DNA from: Himantopus leucocephalus
Lineage: Eukaryota > Chordata > Aves > Charadriiformes > Recurvirostridae
NCBI GenBank assembly: GCA_003993805.1
Contig: RSEF01000003.1
Span: 65,873,818 to 65,937,817 of the forward strand
DNA length: 64,000 nucleotides
Reading direction: 5' to 3'
Shown here: positions 37,001 through 52,000 of the stretch, in pieces
How positions within the stretch are numbered: the first letter of the stretch is position 1
How the letters are laid out: every line of letters starts with the position of its first letter
Program-made: the position numbers and the translations under genes
The notes under the pieces: model-generated
Seen by the model: the letters and a program-made list of their open reading frames with translations, nothing else
The model's database searches: none
Told to the model about the DNA's origin: nothing

Positions 37001-40000
37001 TGTTCAGACTGCTTCAAAAACATGTTTTATTCTGAACAAGAAGGAAAGTGCCCTTCAGTGAATGCAATATGAGAACAAAACCTGACTTTTATGGGTCAGA
37101 TATTGCTCATTTTATTCATGCCGCTGCCCTCAATGGGATGACTCATCCAGATACAGTGAGAAAAATCTGACCCTGGGTAGCTGGCGCTGAGGGTGAAGCT
37201 GTTTCGAGGATCTCCGTGTGGGGATTTTCTTTCCATGAAATTCAACTCTGGGGCTCTCTGTGGATGGCATAGGAGGTGGGCAGAATACCTGAATTACCTG
37301 CCTTGTCTTGATGCAGTGGTCAACCCCCCGCCTTGGCTTGCTGGAGCTGCCCTTGATGTGCCGGTTTCCTGCAGTGGGGAGGGCTCCCTGGCTGTTGTTG
37401 CCCTTGGGCCTCCAGGGGTGCGAGGAGGAGTCCTGCAGCAGGAGGAGCCCTGTTTGCCTACACATGAACCAGCCATCCTATGAAAATACCAAGAAAATTT
37501 TCACAAACTTGGGATCTGGGAAGATAAGGGGACAACTATAACAAATAACAGAGGAGGGAAGATCCTGGGATAAACTTCTCATGATACGAAAGCCCATGAC
37601 CATGCACCGTTTCTGAGTTACAGGGCTTTTGTGGGGCATTTTTTTCCTCCAGTACCTGGTGGTCTTTGCATGAGGGAACATGGCTTTAGTCCAGGTCCAC
37701 TGTTTCTGGTTAGCTCCATTGGACACACAGTAATGGCACAAGGGGCAGCATGCTGTATGATCTCAGTAAGGGAAGATGCTTAAACATGTTTCCAGTTCTG
37801 GGCTTCACCTGTGAGGTGCTCAATAATCTGGTGGGATCCTGCAACTCAGTTTAAGCAGCCTTCTTAATCCTAGTCCAACAAAGCACACATTTTCTGTTAA
37901 ACACACACTTCAATAAACATACCTTAAGTCAAAGTAATTAATGCTGCGAAGAAAATTAATAAAACAAAATAAATCACGAACAACTAAAACGGTGACTAAT
38001 GCTGTTCAAAAGCAGTTTTTGGCATTCTCTTCACTGCTGCAGTAATTCTGACTCGTGTGGGTAAACCCAAACCAAAGGTCAAAGATGTTGCATTCGGAGC
38101 TGTGGTTTCACTTGCTCTTTCCATTATAGTGGGTGCTGCACGCACAAAGCTCTGCTGCCACATGCAGAGCGTGAGCCCTCCGGATAGATGAAAATCAGAA
38201 GAAAGTATTAAAAAAAAAAAAAAGGCCATAAACCTATCAGGAAAGGAATAAATCAGAAACTGCAGAAGTAATTTTTTAAAAATTTCCATTATGATTGAAA
38301 TGGCTTAAAGCACTTGACATTTAAAGTTTGACTTTACATGGCAAAAGATAAATCTTACAGCTTTTGTTATTTGATGGTTTTGTGCTGGCAAAAATCAGAC
38401 CCTCTGCAGCCTAATTAGGTATGATCAAGATTAGATGCCCTCTTTGCACAGAGCCTTTTGACGGGAGTTTACCTCCGTGGCAATTCAGCAGCTGAACTCC
38501 TTGGAGGATTTCTGTCCCAGACTGGCCAAATCTGCAGATTTTTGTTGCTTAGGACATGTTAAAGAGAGAGGAGCTGTTACAAAGCCCAGTAAGTTGCTTT
38601 GTCACTTGGTAGAGGATCTTCTACATGAATTCACGCCGCCTTCATGACCATTGTTACCCCTTAGGCCTCCAGAGCACCGTGAGGGCATGGGGGAGCTGGG
38701 CTCACCTGCTCTCGGTGGGTGCACCTTCTAGGGGTAGGAAGGAAGGGGTGGATAAAAGCCATACAGGTGCTTTTTACTATTTACAGCCACTCTCACAGCC
38801 CAGGGTTGGAGCAGAAGCTGGAGCACGTTTCCTTCTTTGCCTGCCATTGTGCATATGATTTTTAGCTTCTTTGTGTCTTGCCCACAAGATGTTAGTTTAT
38901 TTGAGTTTAGTGGGGAAAATCCAGCATGCTGATTAGCATCTTCGGTGCTCAGGAGGTATTTGACTGAAAAAAAGACACCTAACTTCTCACCGTCAGAAAT
39001 TGTTTGCTTTTCCCTACTGCTTAATCAGAGTATAATACGATTAAAGTTATTAAGCAAAACTCTCCTCCCCGCAACTTTAAAATAGATCTCTCTTCTTGCC
39101 AAAGAGCGTAAAGTCTGAACAACTGGCTAACCCCCGAATAATGCCCATAAAGAATGATATCTTTTTTATTGACACTAATTATAGATACATTATGCCCTTC
39201 ATATTACTTTGGGAGCCTGCAGCAGCCTTAATAAAACTGTGATTTCAGCTAAGCTATGTTGTAGGGTAAAGCAGGCTATTGCAATTCTGGCTGAATGGCT
39301 GCACCAGGGGGTCGTGCCTTTATGTGAAAGCAGAATCATTTCACCAGCCCTTGAAACAGAGTCACCTCTGATCTGGGAAGATAGCACCCATATGGGCAAC
39401 TGATGACAACATAATAGTGGAGAAAGGAGCACTGGGAAAAGGATGTTGGGACAAAGTTCTACTCTTTCAGGACATGTCAGGAGATCTTTCATCTCCCTGC
39501 AAAGCGGCCAGGTTCCCAGTTCTTTGGATCTTCTTTCAAAGACCGCCCAGCCTGCCAGCTGCAATGAATTCAGTGGGTGCTACGGAGAGATGAAAGGGAG
39601 AATTTTTTCCTTCAAGGCTTCCAACTCATGGGACTAGGGAGTCAATGCCTAGCGTTTGGCGTGCAAAGTGATTTCATTTTGTTAGGAGAAAAGCTTGGTC
39701 TTTGTTGGAAAAAAAAAAAAAAAGAAGTACGAAGGCTATTTGGAAGTGCTTTGCAGCACCCTGCAGCAGACAGATGGTTAGACTGGGAGTCAGCCAGCCT
39801 GGGCTTGAGCTCTAGCCCTGCTGAATGGTCCTCTGTGCCACCTTAGTGAAGCCTTTTGTCTTGTTTACATTCCCTCCCTAGCTCTCCTTGTTAAACTGCC
39901 CAGGGGCATGTGGCAAAAGGGAGTGATGTGTTATTGCTGTTTAGTCATGGCCCTGATTTTGAGTCATACTTCCTATCAGCACCAGTGAAGCGTTCCCCCC

Positions 40001-43000
40001 GAGAGCAGTCACTGAACGGGGCTCTAAGCTGCTGGGGAGAAAAAGGGAAATATTACTGAGATGTTTGCTGTTCTACCTTGTATTATAAAATATTTCTTTC
40101 AGCGGTACTCTCATATGCCCTGACATGAAGAATGACATTCTCCATGTCATGTATTCAGTGTATTTGTATTTCATATTGTTGTTCTTAATACCAAAAGACT
40201 CTTCTTGTACCTATAATGAGGAATAAATGAAATAAAGGGCCCATGTTAGGGAGGACAGTGGTGTGGCTGCTTAGCATTTTAGGAAAGATGGAGGAAAAAG
40301 ATGTTGAACCAATTGTTATTGTTGCTTTGATGTGATCACAGCAGTTGCTAATACGGATTGTCAAACTAGAGATGAGCTTATGAAAGGATATAAATGTGTT
40401 TTTTATTGAACAAAGTAACAATCCAGAAAAGGTGGTTTCAAAGGCAACAAGCTCTTTAATTACAGCCTTCAGGGGCATTGTTTGATCACTGTAAATAAGC
40501 TGCTTTATTCTGGGTTCTGCTAAAATGGTTTTTTTTGCATTAAATTGCATACATCTTTCTCAAATCAAAAAGATTCAGTCCTTAAGGTTACTTGATTTAC
40601 ATTTTCAATGTCTTACACTTTCTTTATGGCTTGAGTGGGAAAAACACAGTTACTGTTGTGCAACAACAAATAAATGTACTAAAAGGTCCATTTTAATTTT
40701 AATTTTACTTTTCAATATATTGTGTACGTGGGTCCACATCACACAGCTGAAGTAAAATCTTTCAGGGTCACGTTGTCACACAGCAAGTTTTTTCACAATG
40801 TTTTAAGACTAATTATTGTGGCTTTTAAAGGAAAAAGAATTTTTATTGTCCCTTTTGAAAACCATGCAGTTTCCCTCCCTCCCTTTTATCAGCACAAATA
40901 TTTGCTGCAAATGCCTGGATGACAAATCACACAGGTAACATTTTTCTTGTCTGAATGTAATCTTCATTGTACTATTCCAGGCAAACAGCCAAGCAGGGGC
41001 TAAAATCAGGGCTAAGGCAATCTAGTTGCAGACAAATATGTAATTACAATCAATACTGTATGTGCAATTGCACCCCCAAAAATGAATCTGTTCTTGTATG
41101 GCTGGCAGAGTTTCATTTTTTAATGAGTTTTTTTTTATCCTGGTATCATTAAAAAATGAGGCTTCTGCAGTCACAGCCTCGGTCTGTTAGCCATCCTCCT
41201 CCCAACCTCTAACCCTCATAATCTTTCAACCTCTTGGTCTATTTCATATGAATCTGATAAAGGATGAGGTAATTAAAGTCCTACAAGTTGCCCATGAAAA
41301 TGATCATCTATGTAGGTAACTCTCTGCGACATATATACACACCTATCTATCTGTCTATCCACTCATATAAGTTTTACTATTGATAAGCTGTTGAAGGTTG
41401 GTCTCTGACTTCCTTAATTGGATGGAAAATGTGGTGGCATACCTCCGTTACTCAAAGGTTATATGAGCAATTTATCCAACTTCTGGAATGAATGGTACCA
41501 TTCCACGGCCATGACTCCTGGGATTCTTGGGCACTCTCCACTTCTACTCTGCTAAAAGCTTTCCTCTCTTCTAGAAGATTTAAAACATCCTTCCTAGCTG
41601 CTTAATACCCTTTCCCTTCTTGATGATGCCAAAAAATATGTCTTTTCATTGTTCCTCTTTTTTTAATTCAAGAAGGGGTTCACTTTCCTTGGTATCGTTA
41701 CAAAGCATTATCTTTGCCAGTGGATTATGTACCCATGTAATAGTTTATTTCTTTGATGGTAAGACAACCAGATCCCTTGATTTTCTTTTTTTTTTTTTAA
41801 TTTAATTAATACCATGAGCTTTTTTTTAAGTTTTAATTTTCATCTCCCTTTTCCTAAAACTGGAGCTTTTACATGAATGATCCATTTGATTTCCACAACA
41901 ATGTTATGTTTTGTTCTGATGAAAGACCCTGAGAGTTAAGGTGCTGTGACAGCCCTGTGTGTCTATTCTGTGTACACTCTTTTGTGGCTTGCAGTCTGGC
42001 ATTTATAATCCATCTTTTTTCTGAATGCATTATCTTGGTCCTTGATGTTTCAGAGCCTGCAGCTCCATGTAATGCTTTTTGTAGACTCCAGCTTGAACTC
42101 CATATGCTTGTCTGCCTCAGGTGCTTTCTCTCTTTTATGAGTGCGGATTTTCTTTTCTTGTGTATTTTACCCTTTTCTTGTAGTGTTTTAGATTCTCTGC
42201 CATCTCTACAACACCAGGCCACTGTTTACCGTGTGTAGGGTGTTATCTGCATTTCTCATGTTTTGCAAATTTTGATTGCTTTGTCAATGGCTAATTTTTG
42301 TGTCATCCAATCACCTATTTTGAGTGGTTGGCAGAGCTAGTCTCTTTTCATGGGCATAGCCAGATTGGATCTTCAGCCTTGGACCCATCATTAACTGATC
42401 AGGATTTTCACTTTTTTGCAAGTGCTGTTTATACTTTTTATTTTGTGACGGAGGGCAGGACTTCTCAAACTCTCTGTAGTACAATTTGTAGTTAAGCTAT
42501 TGTGCCTGAGGAAAAGCAAACCTGATAAAAGTGGTAAGTCCTTCACAACCAGCCATGATCAGAAACAGGGCCCTCCTCTGTCTCCTCTCTTGATTTCTCG
42601 GTGGCACTGCTCTGCTGCAGATATAGACTGAAGTAGTAGTTAGATCTTCTTCAATCACATCATTTTTTTGGGAGGTTCAGCCTCTTAATTGCTCCACTCT
42701 TCTACTCACAGCCATTGCTCAGTTTGCTCTACTCCAGCTACCAAGTGATTTGGAAATCAGCCACAGCCAGTGAGGTCACCGAACCTGCGAGGCTCAGTGC
42801 CTGTGCTCGTATGGAGCCGCGCTGCCCGCACGCGGGTGCACAGCATGTCCCAGCTGCATCAAGGGTGAGGCTTGCGAAGACTGTCTAGCAGAGGTGAAAG
42901 CAAATGTGCCTCAAGTCCATAATTAGTCGGTATAGTTACTTTCATATGTTAAATGGTTTCTAGGGGGTCTATTTTGAAGTGAGGTAATCTGGAGAAGCTG

Positions 43001-46000
43001 TATCTAAACCTGCACTGAAGAAAAAAAGCCTCTAGAAACCATGATCTCCCATTTTGAGTAAGGTTTCACAACTATTTGTTCGAGGGTGAGAATATTGGAA
43101 TCCTTTGCTCATCTTTCCATGTTTCTATAATGCAGAGATCATCACGCCGTGTCCTCTGGGATTCCCTGTATCTAATAATATCATGGTTGCTTGTGATCTC
43201 TACTGTGTCTGATGTGAGGAATGAGGTGGTTCAGCACAAAAGGAATATTACCCTCTTCACGGCTGCTCAATCTTTCTCTCCCTCTCACTCTAATATGAAA
43301 TAAGTATTGCACATACACTTTTCTGACTGTCATAAAATATCCTACAGAGCTCAGCTAAAGCAATGAGAGCTATGATAACTCCTCATGTGTTTGTTAGAGC
43401 AGCAGCCAGCCTACTGGTGGGAGCTGTAGCAATATCCAGTAGAGACATCTGAGTTAGTCAGTGTTGAATTGCTCAGGGACTAAACAGAGAGCAAACAACT
43501 ATGCACTATATTTACAATGATAAAACAAGATTGTTGTTTTTAGTTAAAGGGCAGCAACTCTCTTGGTCTTCTGCTTAGTACCAGATTGGTTGAAAGGGTG
43601 CATAAACAGCATGATCTTTCACCTGACTGTGTTTGATATTTGTGTGGCACTATAACCCAGAATATCTCTATGCTAATCATCATCCTGGTGGGCAACAGAA
43701 AGGCAGTAGCCTGCTGGGGGAGTTTAGAGCCTAAGTACAATGGTACCCTTGATCCTATGTAGGATTCTCAGTAAGGGAAATGAGGCAATGTTGTCACATC
43801 CAGCCTGCTGAAAGCATCTCACACATGATTTTTTAATTCTTTTTTTTTTAACCTAGATTCTTGCACATAGTGTTAAAAATGTACATCGGTACCTGACTTC
43901 TTCAGGGGAGCAGCTGGGGATTTTGTTGTGTCCATCTCAATTGTGAGAGTGTTGCACAAACAACAGACAGGTTTGCCTTGACGTGTCTTCACAACAGAGT
44001 AAACTTGAACAGTTGCTCAGTGTTACTGTTGTTTATCCTCCTGTCCCGACACAAACCCGTTGTTCTGTGGTGCTCTACTGAGGTTTTAGGTTTAGCCTAA
44101 AACCAGAGCAATTTTTGCTCAGGTTGGTCCTCAGTGACTTCCAGTGAGGTCAAGGTGGTAAACAAGGTGCTTGTCACCTGCAAGTGCTGCAGCAAAGTTG
44201 GTAAATATATCCCAGACTCAGTAAGAGATGCTTATTAGCCCAGGCTATGGTCTTGACTGGAATCGATCTTGAGTGAACATTAGGAAAATCACTTGGCTAA
44301 TAGTTGCATTTCTGACATGACACCTGGCAAAAAACCAAACAAACAAACAAATAAACAAACAAAACCCCGAAACCACACCAACCAAACAAAAAAAACCCCA
44401 CAGCTTTTTTTTTTTTTTTCCTCCCCACCAACTACAAGGAGAGCTGTGGAGTAAAGAATGCTACTTTCCATGGGAAGGGAGTTCTGCAGCCAATGGCAGT
44501 ATTTCAGTACAGGCCATCTCAATTATGGATTTCTACTATATAGCCAGAAGTCAGGTTTTAAATAGACCATTCTGAGACCATTCTGGGTACCTAGGTTAAA
44601 AGGAAAAAAAAAGAAGACTTTAAACTGAACAAGATATTAGAGGAATTGTGAGAAAGAAAATCTCTCTTCTTAGAGAATATAAAAATAATTTGTTTCTTCT
44701 AGGTTTTTGTCAAAAATGTGACCAGAGAAGGGCAAAATTCATAGAATCATATAATGCTTAGAGTTGGAAGGGACCTTAAAGATCATGAAGTTCCACCACC
44801 CCGCCATGGGCAGGAATGCCTTCCAATAGACCAGGTTGCTCGAAGCCCCATCCAACCTGGCCTTGAACACTTCCAGGGATGGAACATCCACAGCTTCTCT
44901 GGGCAACCTGTTCCACCATTCTCACACCAAAGAATTTCTTCTTAATATCTAATCTAAATCTACCCTCTTTCAGTTTAAAACCATTACCCTTCGTCCTATC
45001 ACTACACTCCCTGATAAAGAGATCCCTCCCCATCTTTTCTGTAGGCCCTCTTTGAGTACTGAAAGACTGCTAGAAGGCCTCCCTGAAGCCTTCTCTTCTC
45101 CAGGCTGAACGACCCCAACTCTCTCAGCCTGTCCTCATAGGAGAGGTGCTCCAGCCCTCTGATCATCTTTGTGGCCCTCCTCTGGACTCGCTCCAACAGG
45201 TCCATGTCCTTCCTATGCTGGGGATTCCAGAGCTGGATGCAGTACTCCAGGTGGGGTCTCACCAGAGTAGAGTAGAGGGGCAGAATCCCCTCCCTCGACC
45301 TGCTGGCCATGCTTCTTTTGATGCAGCCCAGGATGTGGTTGACTGTCTGGGCTGCGAGCGCACATTGCTGACTCATGTTGAGCTTCTCATCTACCAACAC
45401 CCCTTGCAAATTAACCTTGAAAACACTTTGGAGAAGGAAGAAATGGAAATGAGAAAAAAAAGTATTTTAAGTAGTAGAGCAATGTTAGTAGAAGAGCAAA
45501 TGAATACACTCACCAGTGCATTGGGAGTGGAAATGGGAATAAGTTTTCTCATCACAAGGGAAATGAAATTCGGAGATGGGATTCCAGAAAGGGCACTTCC
45601 ATATCACTTTAGGACAGAACTTGGTAAGTTCTTGGAAGGAACTGCACAGCACCAGAAGAACAGAAGCTAGCATTAAAGTCAACATTTCTGATGTTCTGTG
45701 TTCAATGCAATTCTATCTCCAAATGGAACACTGTGTGTTTGCTGCACTGCCTTTATATATAGTTAATTGATCCCATGCCTCAAAGTTTCTGCTAATCTCC
45801 TGCAGCAACCAGGAAGAATTTTACTTCTTCTACATAACTTGGCTTTTGTTTTGCTTTTGCTTTATTCTTCTCCTCGTGCCCCTACTTCTGAAACAGCAGA
45901 GATTGACAACAACTAGAATGGAGAAGGGAGGGTTGTTTTTGGCACAATAAGCTGCAGTTCCAGGTTTTGCTGAGGAAGCTCTGAAATGCTTGGTTGGATT

Positions 46001-49000
46001 ACCTTGTTCCTGCTGTCAAACTTCTGAACATCACAGATAAAAAAAGAATTTTTTTACTGCCAAGTCAGAATCGGTAGGCTTGTTTCAGCATGGGGCAGGG
46101 ATTACCCGCTGCTAATTTGCCAGGTTTCCAATTTCTTGTACTTTCTTCAGGTTTTCTGTTACTACAGGAAGCTTAAATGCTGGTTGCACTTTGGTGCCTC
46201 CTGGCCTCTCTCTGGGCACCTTCTAGGATCTATGATTTTTGTCTTCTGCTGTAGTCCATTGTATGCTATGCCCTGTGCCATGCAGAGGCATCTTTCCTGC
46301 CCAAGCTTCTGATGACCCAGGTGATCCTATACTCTACCTTGTTCCATTCTTGTCTAATAACTTGGAAATGGAAGTTCTTCAGACCTTGGTCTCCTTACAC
46401 CCATCTAAGAACAGTGTATACATAGAGCTGATGTAGAGATCACTGAGATCACAAGATGGATTTTCTCCTGACACTATGGAAGAAAATGAAAATTAGGTTA
46501 GTTATCACAGGATAAGATTATTTCATATAACTTATTTTGAGTATTTTTGCTTTCATTCAAAGAGGAAAGGACACATGATAAAGTGAGAAAAACCTGAATA
46601 ACTCTTTTCTTTCCTTTTGTATTTCTTTTCAGGCTCCATCTATGAAATGTTTGGAAATGAATGCTGCCTGTCAACAGGAGAAGTCATTAAAGTTATTGGC
46701 TTCAAAATTAATAAGCTCATAGCAAGTATCTGTGAGAATAATGAAGTCAGCCAGTTTTCAGCCAAAGTGGAATTACCACTAAATTTTCCTGGTATAGTAT
46801 TTCATGAATACATGTTTCTGAGGAATTATAACCCTGAGTAATCACCTTTGTTCATTTTATTGATTTGCTGTCTTGATTGATATTTGCTTGAGGTTACAAC
46901 TCAGCTGTCAAGGATACAATTTTATCAGATGGCACAAGACACAATCAACTCATTTTTAAATTTCAACTCTTACAGTTCTTTTTCAAGCCTGGATAGAAAT
47001 TATTAATGTTATAACGTTTGGTCGTAATGCTTTCTGTACTTGAGGTCACTCAGTGTAAGAATTATTACAGACATCTTCTTTTCAGTTACTTATGACTTTG
47101 TCAAACTTTGTCTGAGCCGAAATCTTCCTTGCTGTGTGCTCAGACTATAATTTATTTACCATTACTATATTTTTATTTTGTTATTTTGGATATAAAATAT
47201 TTTGAATACTTTGTTATCTTTTATTTTTATTTTAATGTTTTATTTTAATTCCAGTGGCCAAACTGGCTGCTCCAGGCCTGGAAACAGGATTAGATGATAA
47301 TGAATGTGTTTTTCTGCTTAAAAACCACCTCAACTGTTCTATAAAGAAGTCCAAAAATATCCATATTTTGGAGGATGGACTTGAAATTTGAAACATTTCT
47401 TCATCTGTTCATGTGGCTTTATTAGGGAGAGCTGGCTAAGTACTGTACCCAGGCTACCTAGTTCATCACATGTCATATTTATCCATTTTTCAATTCTGCT
47501 TTCATCTCAATCCCTGTACTGTTAGGGCCCAGATGTGTTAAGAAAGGAAGTGATTGGGGTGCACAGGGAGAAGCGCTGGACTGTGAGTATCCACGTGTGA
47601 GAACTGGAGGAGGCAAGCTAGGTTAGGAAACTGACAGAAAAAGATTGGACCTTGAAGCAGGGTGGAAGGATGAAGACTTGATAGGCAAAGGTCAGGGACT
47701 GGAGACAGCATGTAAGTGGTTACAAGCATCAGAAGAGGACTGTACCCCCACACAAATAGATATATGTAGGGCATTTCCTACCCAGGTAATGGGAGCTCCT
47801 TGAGGAGGGGAGATGTGGGGGCTGGAAAACAGCAGAGGAAGCCAGAGGGATGTGGGAGGGAGCCTGTGTAGGTCTGGGAGAGAAGTTATGGGGCACCTGC
47901 AGGTAAGAAACGCTGTTACAGAACATACACAAGGACACAGCAGCCCTCGAGAGCTTGAGATCACGTCCAGGACTCTCTTTGGCCAGCAGTGTAGCTAATG
48001 CACTGAATGTGACTGCGGTTTTGTAGAAAAAAACCCATAGAATGTAAACATTTAATTAACACTGTATTGTACTGGAAACACATGGGATGTTAAATTGATG
48101 CTGCACAGGGAAAAAGAATATGTGTGTTTTCTAGTGTTCGGGTGCTTGACTTAGTAAGCTCATTGATGTTGTTCCAATGTATTGCTGTGCATGTCAGAAT
48201 GTGTGCACATGCATACACATATATATGGCTTAGGTTATGCCAGTGCCCAGACTGGTATGTGCTTTTTCTGCAGAGGGAGACAAGACACACTACTTGAGGC
48301 AAATAAAATGTAAAAGCGCATGGGAATGCAATGTTTCAGCTGAATGCCACAGGAAAATATCTTCTGCCATGCTTTCATCTTCCATCTCCAAAATAAAGAT
48401 TTGTCTCTGAAGCAGTCCTATATAAATTTTTTTTTCCCAGTAGATCATCAATTTACTTTCATATTTTTCTCACTTGGTGAATCAGAACCATTAGTATGAC
48501 CACTTATTAAAAGAATTTTTGGAATGCTATTTTCAAGTACTAGTAGGGCCCAAACGTAGTGATCAAAGACATTTTAATTATCTGTGGCTATCTAGAGATA
48601 CTGAAATACTGCTGTACAGTGAACTCTCAAGATACTTGGTTTTTTTTTTGAAATCCAAGCTTCTTTGCTATTATTAAAATTTTTTATCTCTAAAATATAT
48701 ATACATATAGGAAGTCATATTCTAAATCTTGAGTGGCAGATAGATTTGGACATTTGAATCCTAAAAAATCCAACATGACTGTGTGATAAAAGTAATCCTA
48801 CATTTATTAATGTTGACTCTCCTGATTTTTAGAACAGAATGACTTGTGATTTCAAATGCTTGAACCTGGTGAATCTGGATTTTTTTGCATTCAAGTGATC
48901 AAGTTTACAACTTGGCATTTGGATGATTTTGCCCTATTGAGTACATTTTCAAATTCAGTCTAATCACTACAATTTGCATGCATACTTATGAACTCTCCCA

Positions 49001-52000
49001 ACCAGTGTTCTAGAAAACTGGGTTATTTTACTAGAAAAATAAATTCAGAGTTCATTTTGCTGAAATTTATCATTATTATCCTCCGCATGATGGATATTAC
49101 TGAACAGCAGCACTGAAGAGGGATATAATGACACTTCTTATTAGCCCAATAGGGAGCACAGCTCTCTTGTTTCCCTCTGTATATGTACTCTTATTCATTC
49201 AAGAGCTTTTTGGTGAGATGTAAATTTGTCATTTGTCTAATTTAGTTGTTAGCTGAAGAATGATTCTGCTTTACAAAGTCAAGATGTCCCAGTCTCTGCT
49301 TTTTCTTCACCTTTTTCCTTTTCACTGTATTGCATACCACATGCTAAGCTCTGAACGAAACATTGTATGAGAGCGTTGCCGGCTTGCCCCTGTCTCCAGA
49401 ATAAGGCACAGAACCAAATTGCAGATGACCTTTTCACACTGCCATTGACTTACTTCAATAAAAATACCCACAGGTCTGTAGGAGCCCGGCACTGTATATT
49501 AGCGTTGTACGTACATTGCTCTTTTGCCAGTGTTGATGCAAAGAAATCTTTTGCTTTGATGTTATTTTCTATTTCCTCTGTCGTGAGTTATCATTTGCAT
49601 GTGATGGGCTCATGTATCCTTTCACCGTGTGCATGCTGGCATAAATAAGCAACGCTTCTATTCAGGTTACTCTGGGGATAGCGCCTCTGTGAGTGAAGAA
49701 CTGGGCTCATTGGTTTCAAACGAGCCTTACTCTTTGTCTTTCTGAACGTATTTGCAGTCTACAGAATTCCTTTTTTCAGCTCTGGCAAATCAGATCCTTG
49801 ATAAAGGCCTAATCTGCCCTTTGCATTAGAGAAACTGCGGCAACCGCAACTTCACTATCTGTTATTTCATTTTATCCTCATTCTAATTTGTTCTTTTTCA
49901 TGCCTCAGAGGGCCAGGCTAGTCTTTCTATGCTCATACACTGGGTAAAAAAAGAAGTCTGCTGTTACTCTAGACACTTCAATAGCTATATCTAACAACAT
50001 TTTGAAATACAATTTTCACCACTAACGAGTTAGCAGAGACAGGTAATTTGCACAACACCTGAACTGTGTGCCAGAACAAACGATTTCATTTTGTTCTGTT
50101 ATATTCCTTCTTCTGCAAAAATATTGCTGGGCTGTCCCTGTTCTCAGGAGGTCCCTGACAGTCGCTGCTGCGCATTCCTACATGGTCTGACAGGCACGTA
50201 GCTGAGCATGACTGTCCCTTTAATGTCTCAGCTTCTGCGAGCTACAAGACAGGAGACTTGGCTGTGGCCATGCAGCACAGGAGTGGAAGAACAGGGGTTA
50301 GGCACTAGAAGGCTCTTCTCCATAGGAGATGATGGAGAGATAGGAGAGATGGCCTTTGGGGCAGGATGGGGAAAGGAGGGTGCTGGAGCAGATGGAGCAG
50401 AGGAGGTAACAGAGTGGTTGGTGGAGGTGAGGGAAAAGAGGAATAGCAATCAAATCAGCTCCAGAAAAGTTGGGAACTGAGTTCTTCCCAGTCTTCTGCA
50501 TTACCTTGGGGAACAGAAACTGCTCGTCTGGGACGGAAGTTCTTTCTGCTGTTGTTTTTTCCTTGAAGGCTACTTGCTGATTTACTAGGTGAGCCTAACT
50601 ACTGGTTTTCTCAGTTTTCTCTGGGGAAAAAAAGAAAAAGAGAGAATAAAAAGGATACTCCTTTCCTTCAGGACTCTAATTAAGACAGAAAATGGGAAGT
50701 CTATAAAGCTACAGGGAGGTACACTTTATCACTCTATAACCAGTAAAAGAGAGCTGCATATACTGTGCTGTAAAAAGGTGGTAAAAACCTCCTTCTATCA
50801 AAACATGCTTTCCCACAGGGCTGAATGAGTGATCATTGGGCTATGTTTTCTTCCCATACCAGTGAAAACAATTTTTTCAGATTCCCAAACCCTCTCTCTC
50901 TACTGATGTGTACATCAATGCCTAAAACTTTTCTTGAAAATGATGGGCTGATTAGGTTTGGGCCTTACTAATTATCCTATTATGACTAGGCAGGCAATTC
51001 ACCTAGTGAAATGCCGCTAGGTGCAGAGGATTCATGGAGTGTGACAATAGTTATACATTCCTGTAGTTATTATGTATGTGGTTATTCTTGTCTCTATCTG
51101 TAATTTTCCACAAAACTATCGGATGTTAGTGCAATTTTTTTCATGGACCAGATTACATTTAGAAAGTAGATCTATAGGAGCAATAATGTCAGCTTTTGAT
51201 AAACCAGCTGGACTTTTTTCCAGGTTTGCTATTTCCATCTGTCTTTTCCCCCAATAGTCCACCAAGGTCTCTTAGGAAAGTCTAAGTGAATTTGGTTCAG
51301 TCATTTTATGATTTATGGAAAAGTACAAAAATATTTTTGTTTGACCTCAAAATGTCCAAACTTTAGCATCTCAAACTTACCATATGTCTCCTACTCTGGA
51401 GATTTCCTTGCTATCTTAGGTTTGGAGAACATTTGGTTTTGTAATTTGGTTCATAATGATTTTAATAAGGTTCAGAATGGTTTCAGATAATGTTGTTTGG
51501 GTTTTCTGTTGTTTTTTGATTTTGGGTTTTGGGTTTTTTTAAATATATATCATAGCAAGAAGAGCATTTATGAGAACATAGCATGGCAGGTAATGGCACT
51601 TAGATAGGAACCAGAGTGGCTTTTACCCATCATATCACAATAACTTTTTGTATATTCACCTTTTTTCTATACAGAGAGAAACATATGGAACTTTACATAC
51701 TGATAAACATAAACAGGTGGCTATTAGGTGTCTCTGCTACTTCATGGGTTTCATCAATACAGAAGCGAAGTATGCAAGGCCACATGGCTTTTTAGATGCT
51801 GATGCGAACATTCTGTTACTGAAATTAAGAAAACCAGCAGAACGGAAGCTGAAGATTTTTCTGCTCCTAAGCCCGACAAAGTCAGGCTGCCTTGGCCCGA
51901 GGGGATAATCAGTTGTCTAGTTTTGTGTGAGATCTGGTAATTATGCTTCCATATGAAACCTGCCTTCCCACTCAGGATTCTCATCAGTTTGTTGCGGAAA

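Larger units (their letters stand above)
31057..46632 (+). other. THEMIS intron 1
   Basis: A 15.6-kb phase-1 intron. It contains an antisense CR1 fragment, a clear MIR-like SINE and one weaker candidate, an 81-bp inverted-terminus element, poly(A)/(T) and CAAA tracts, and an alternating purine-pyrimidine tract. Outside these I see no coding exon. The largest open frame (35323-35970) has no recognised relatives. Confidence 0.85.
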
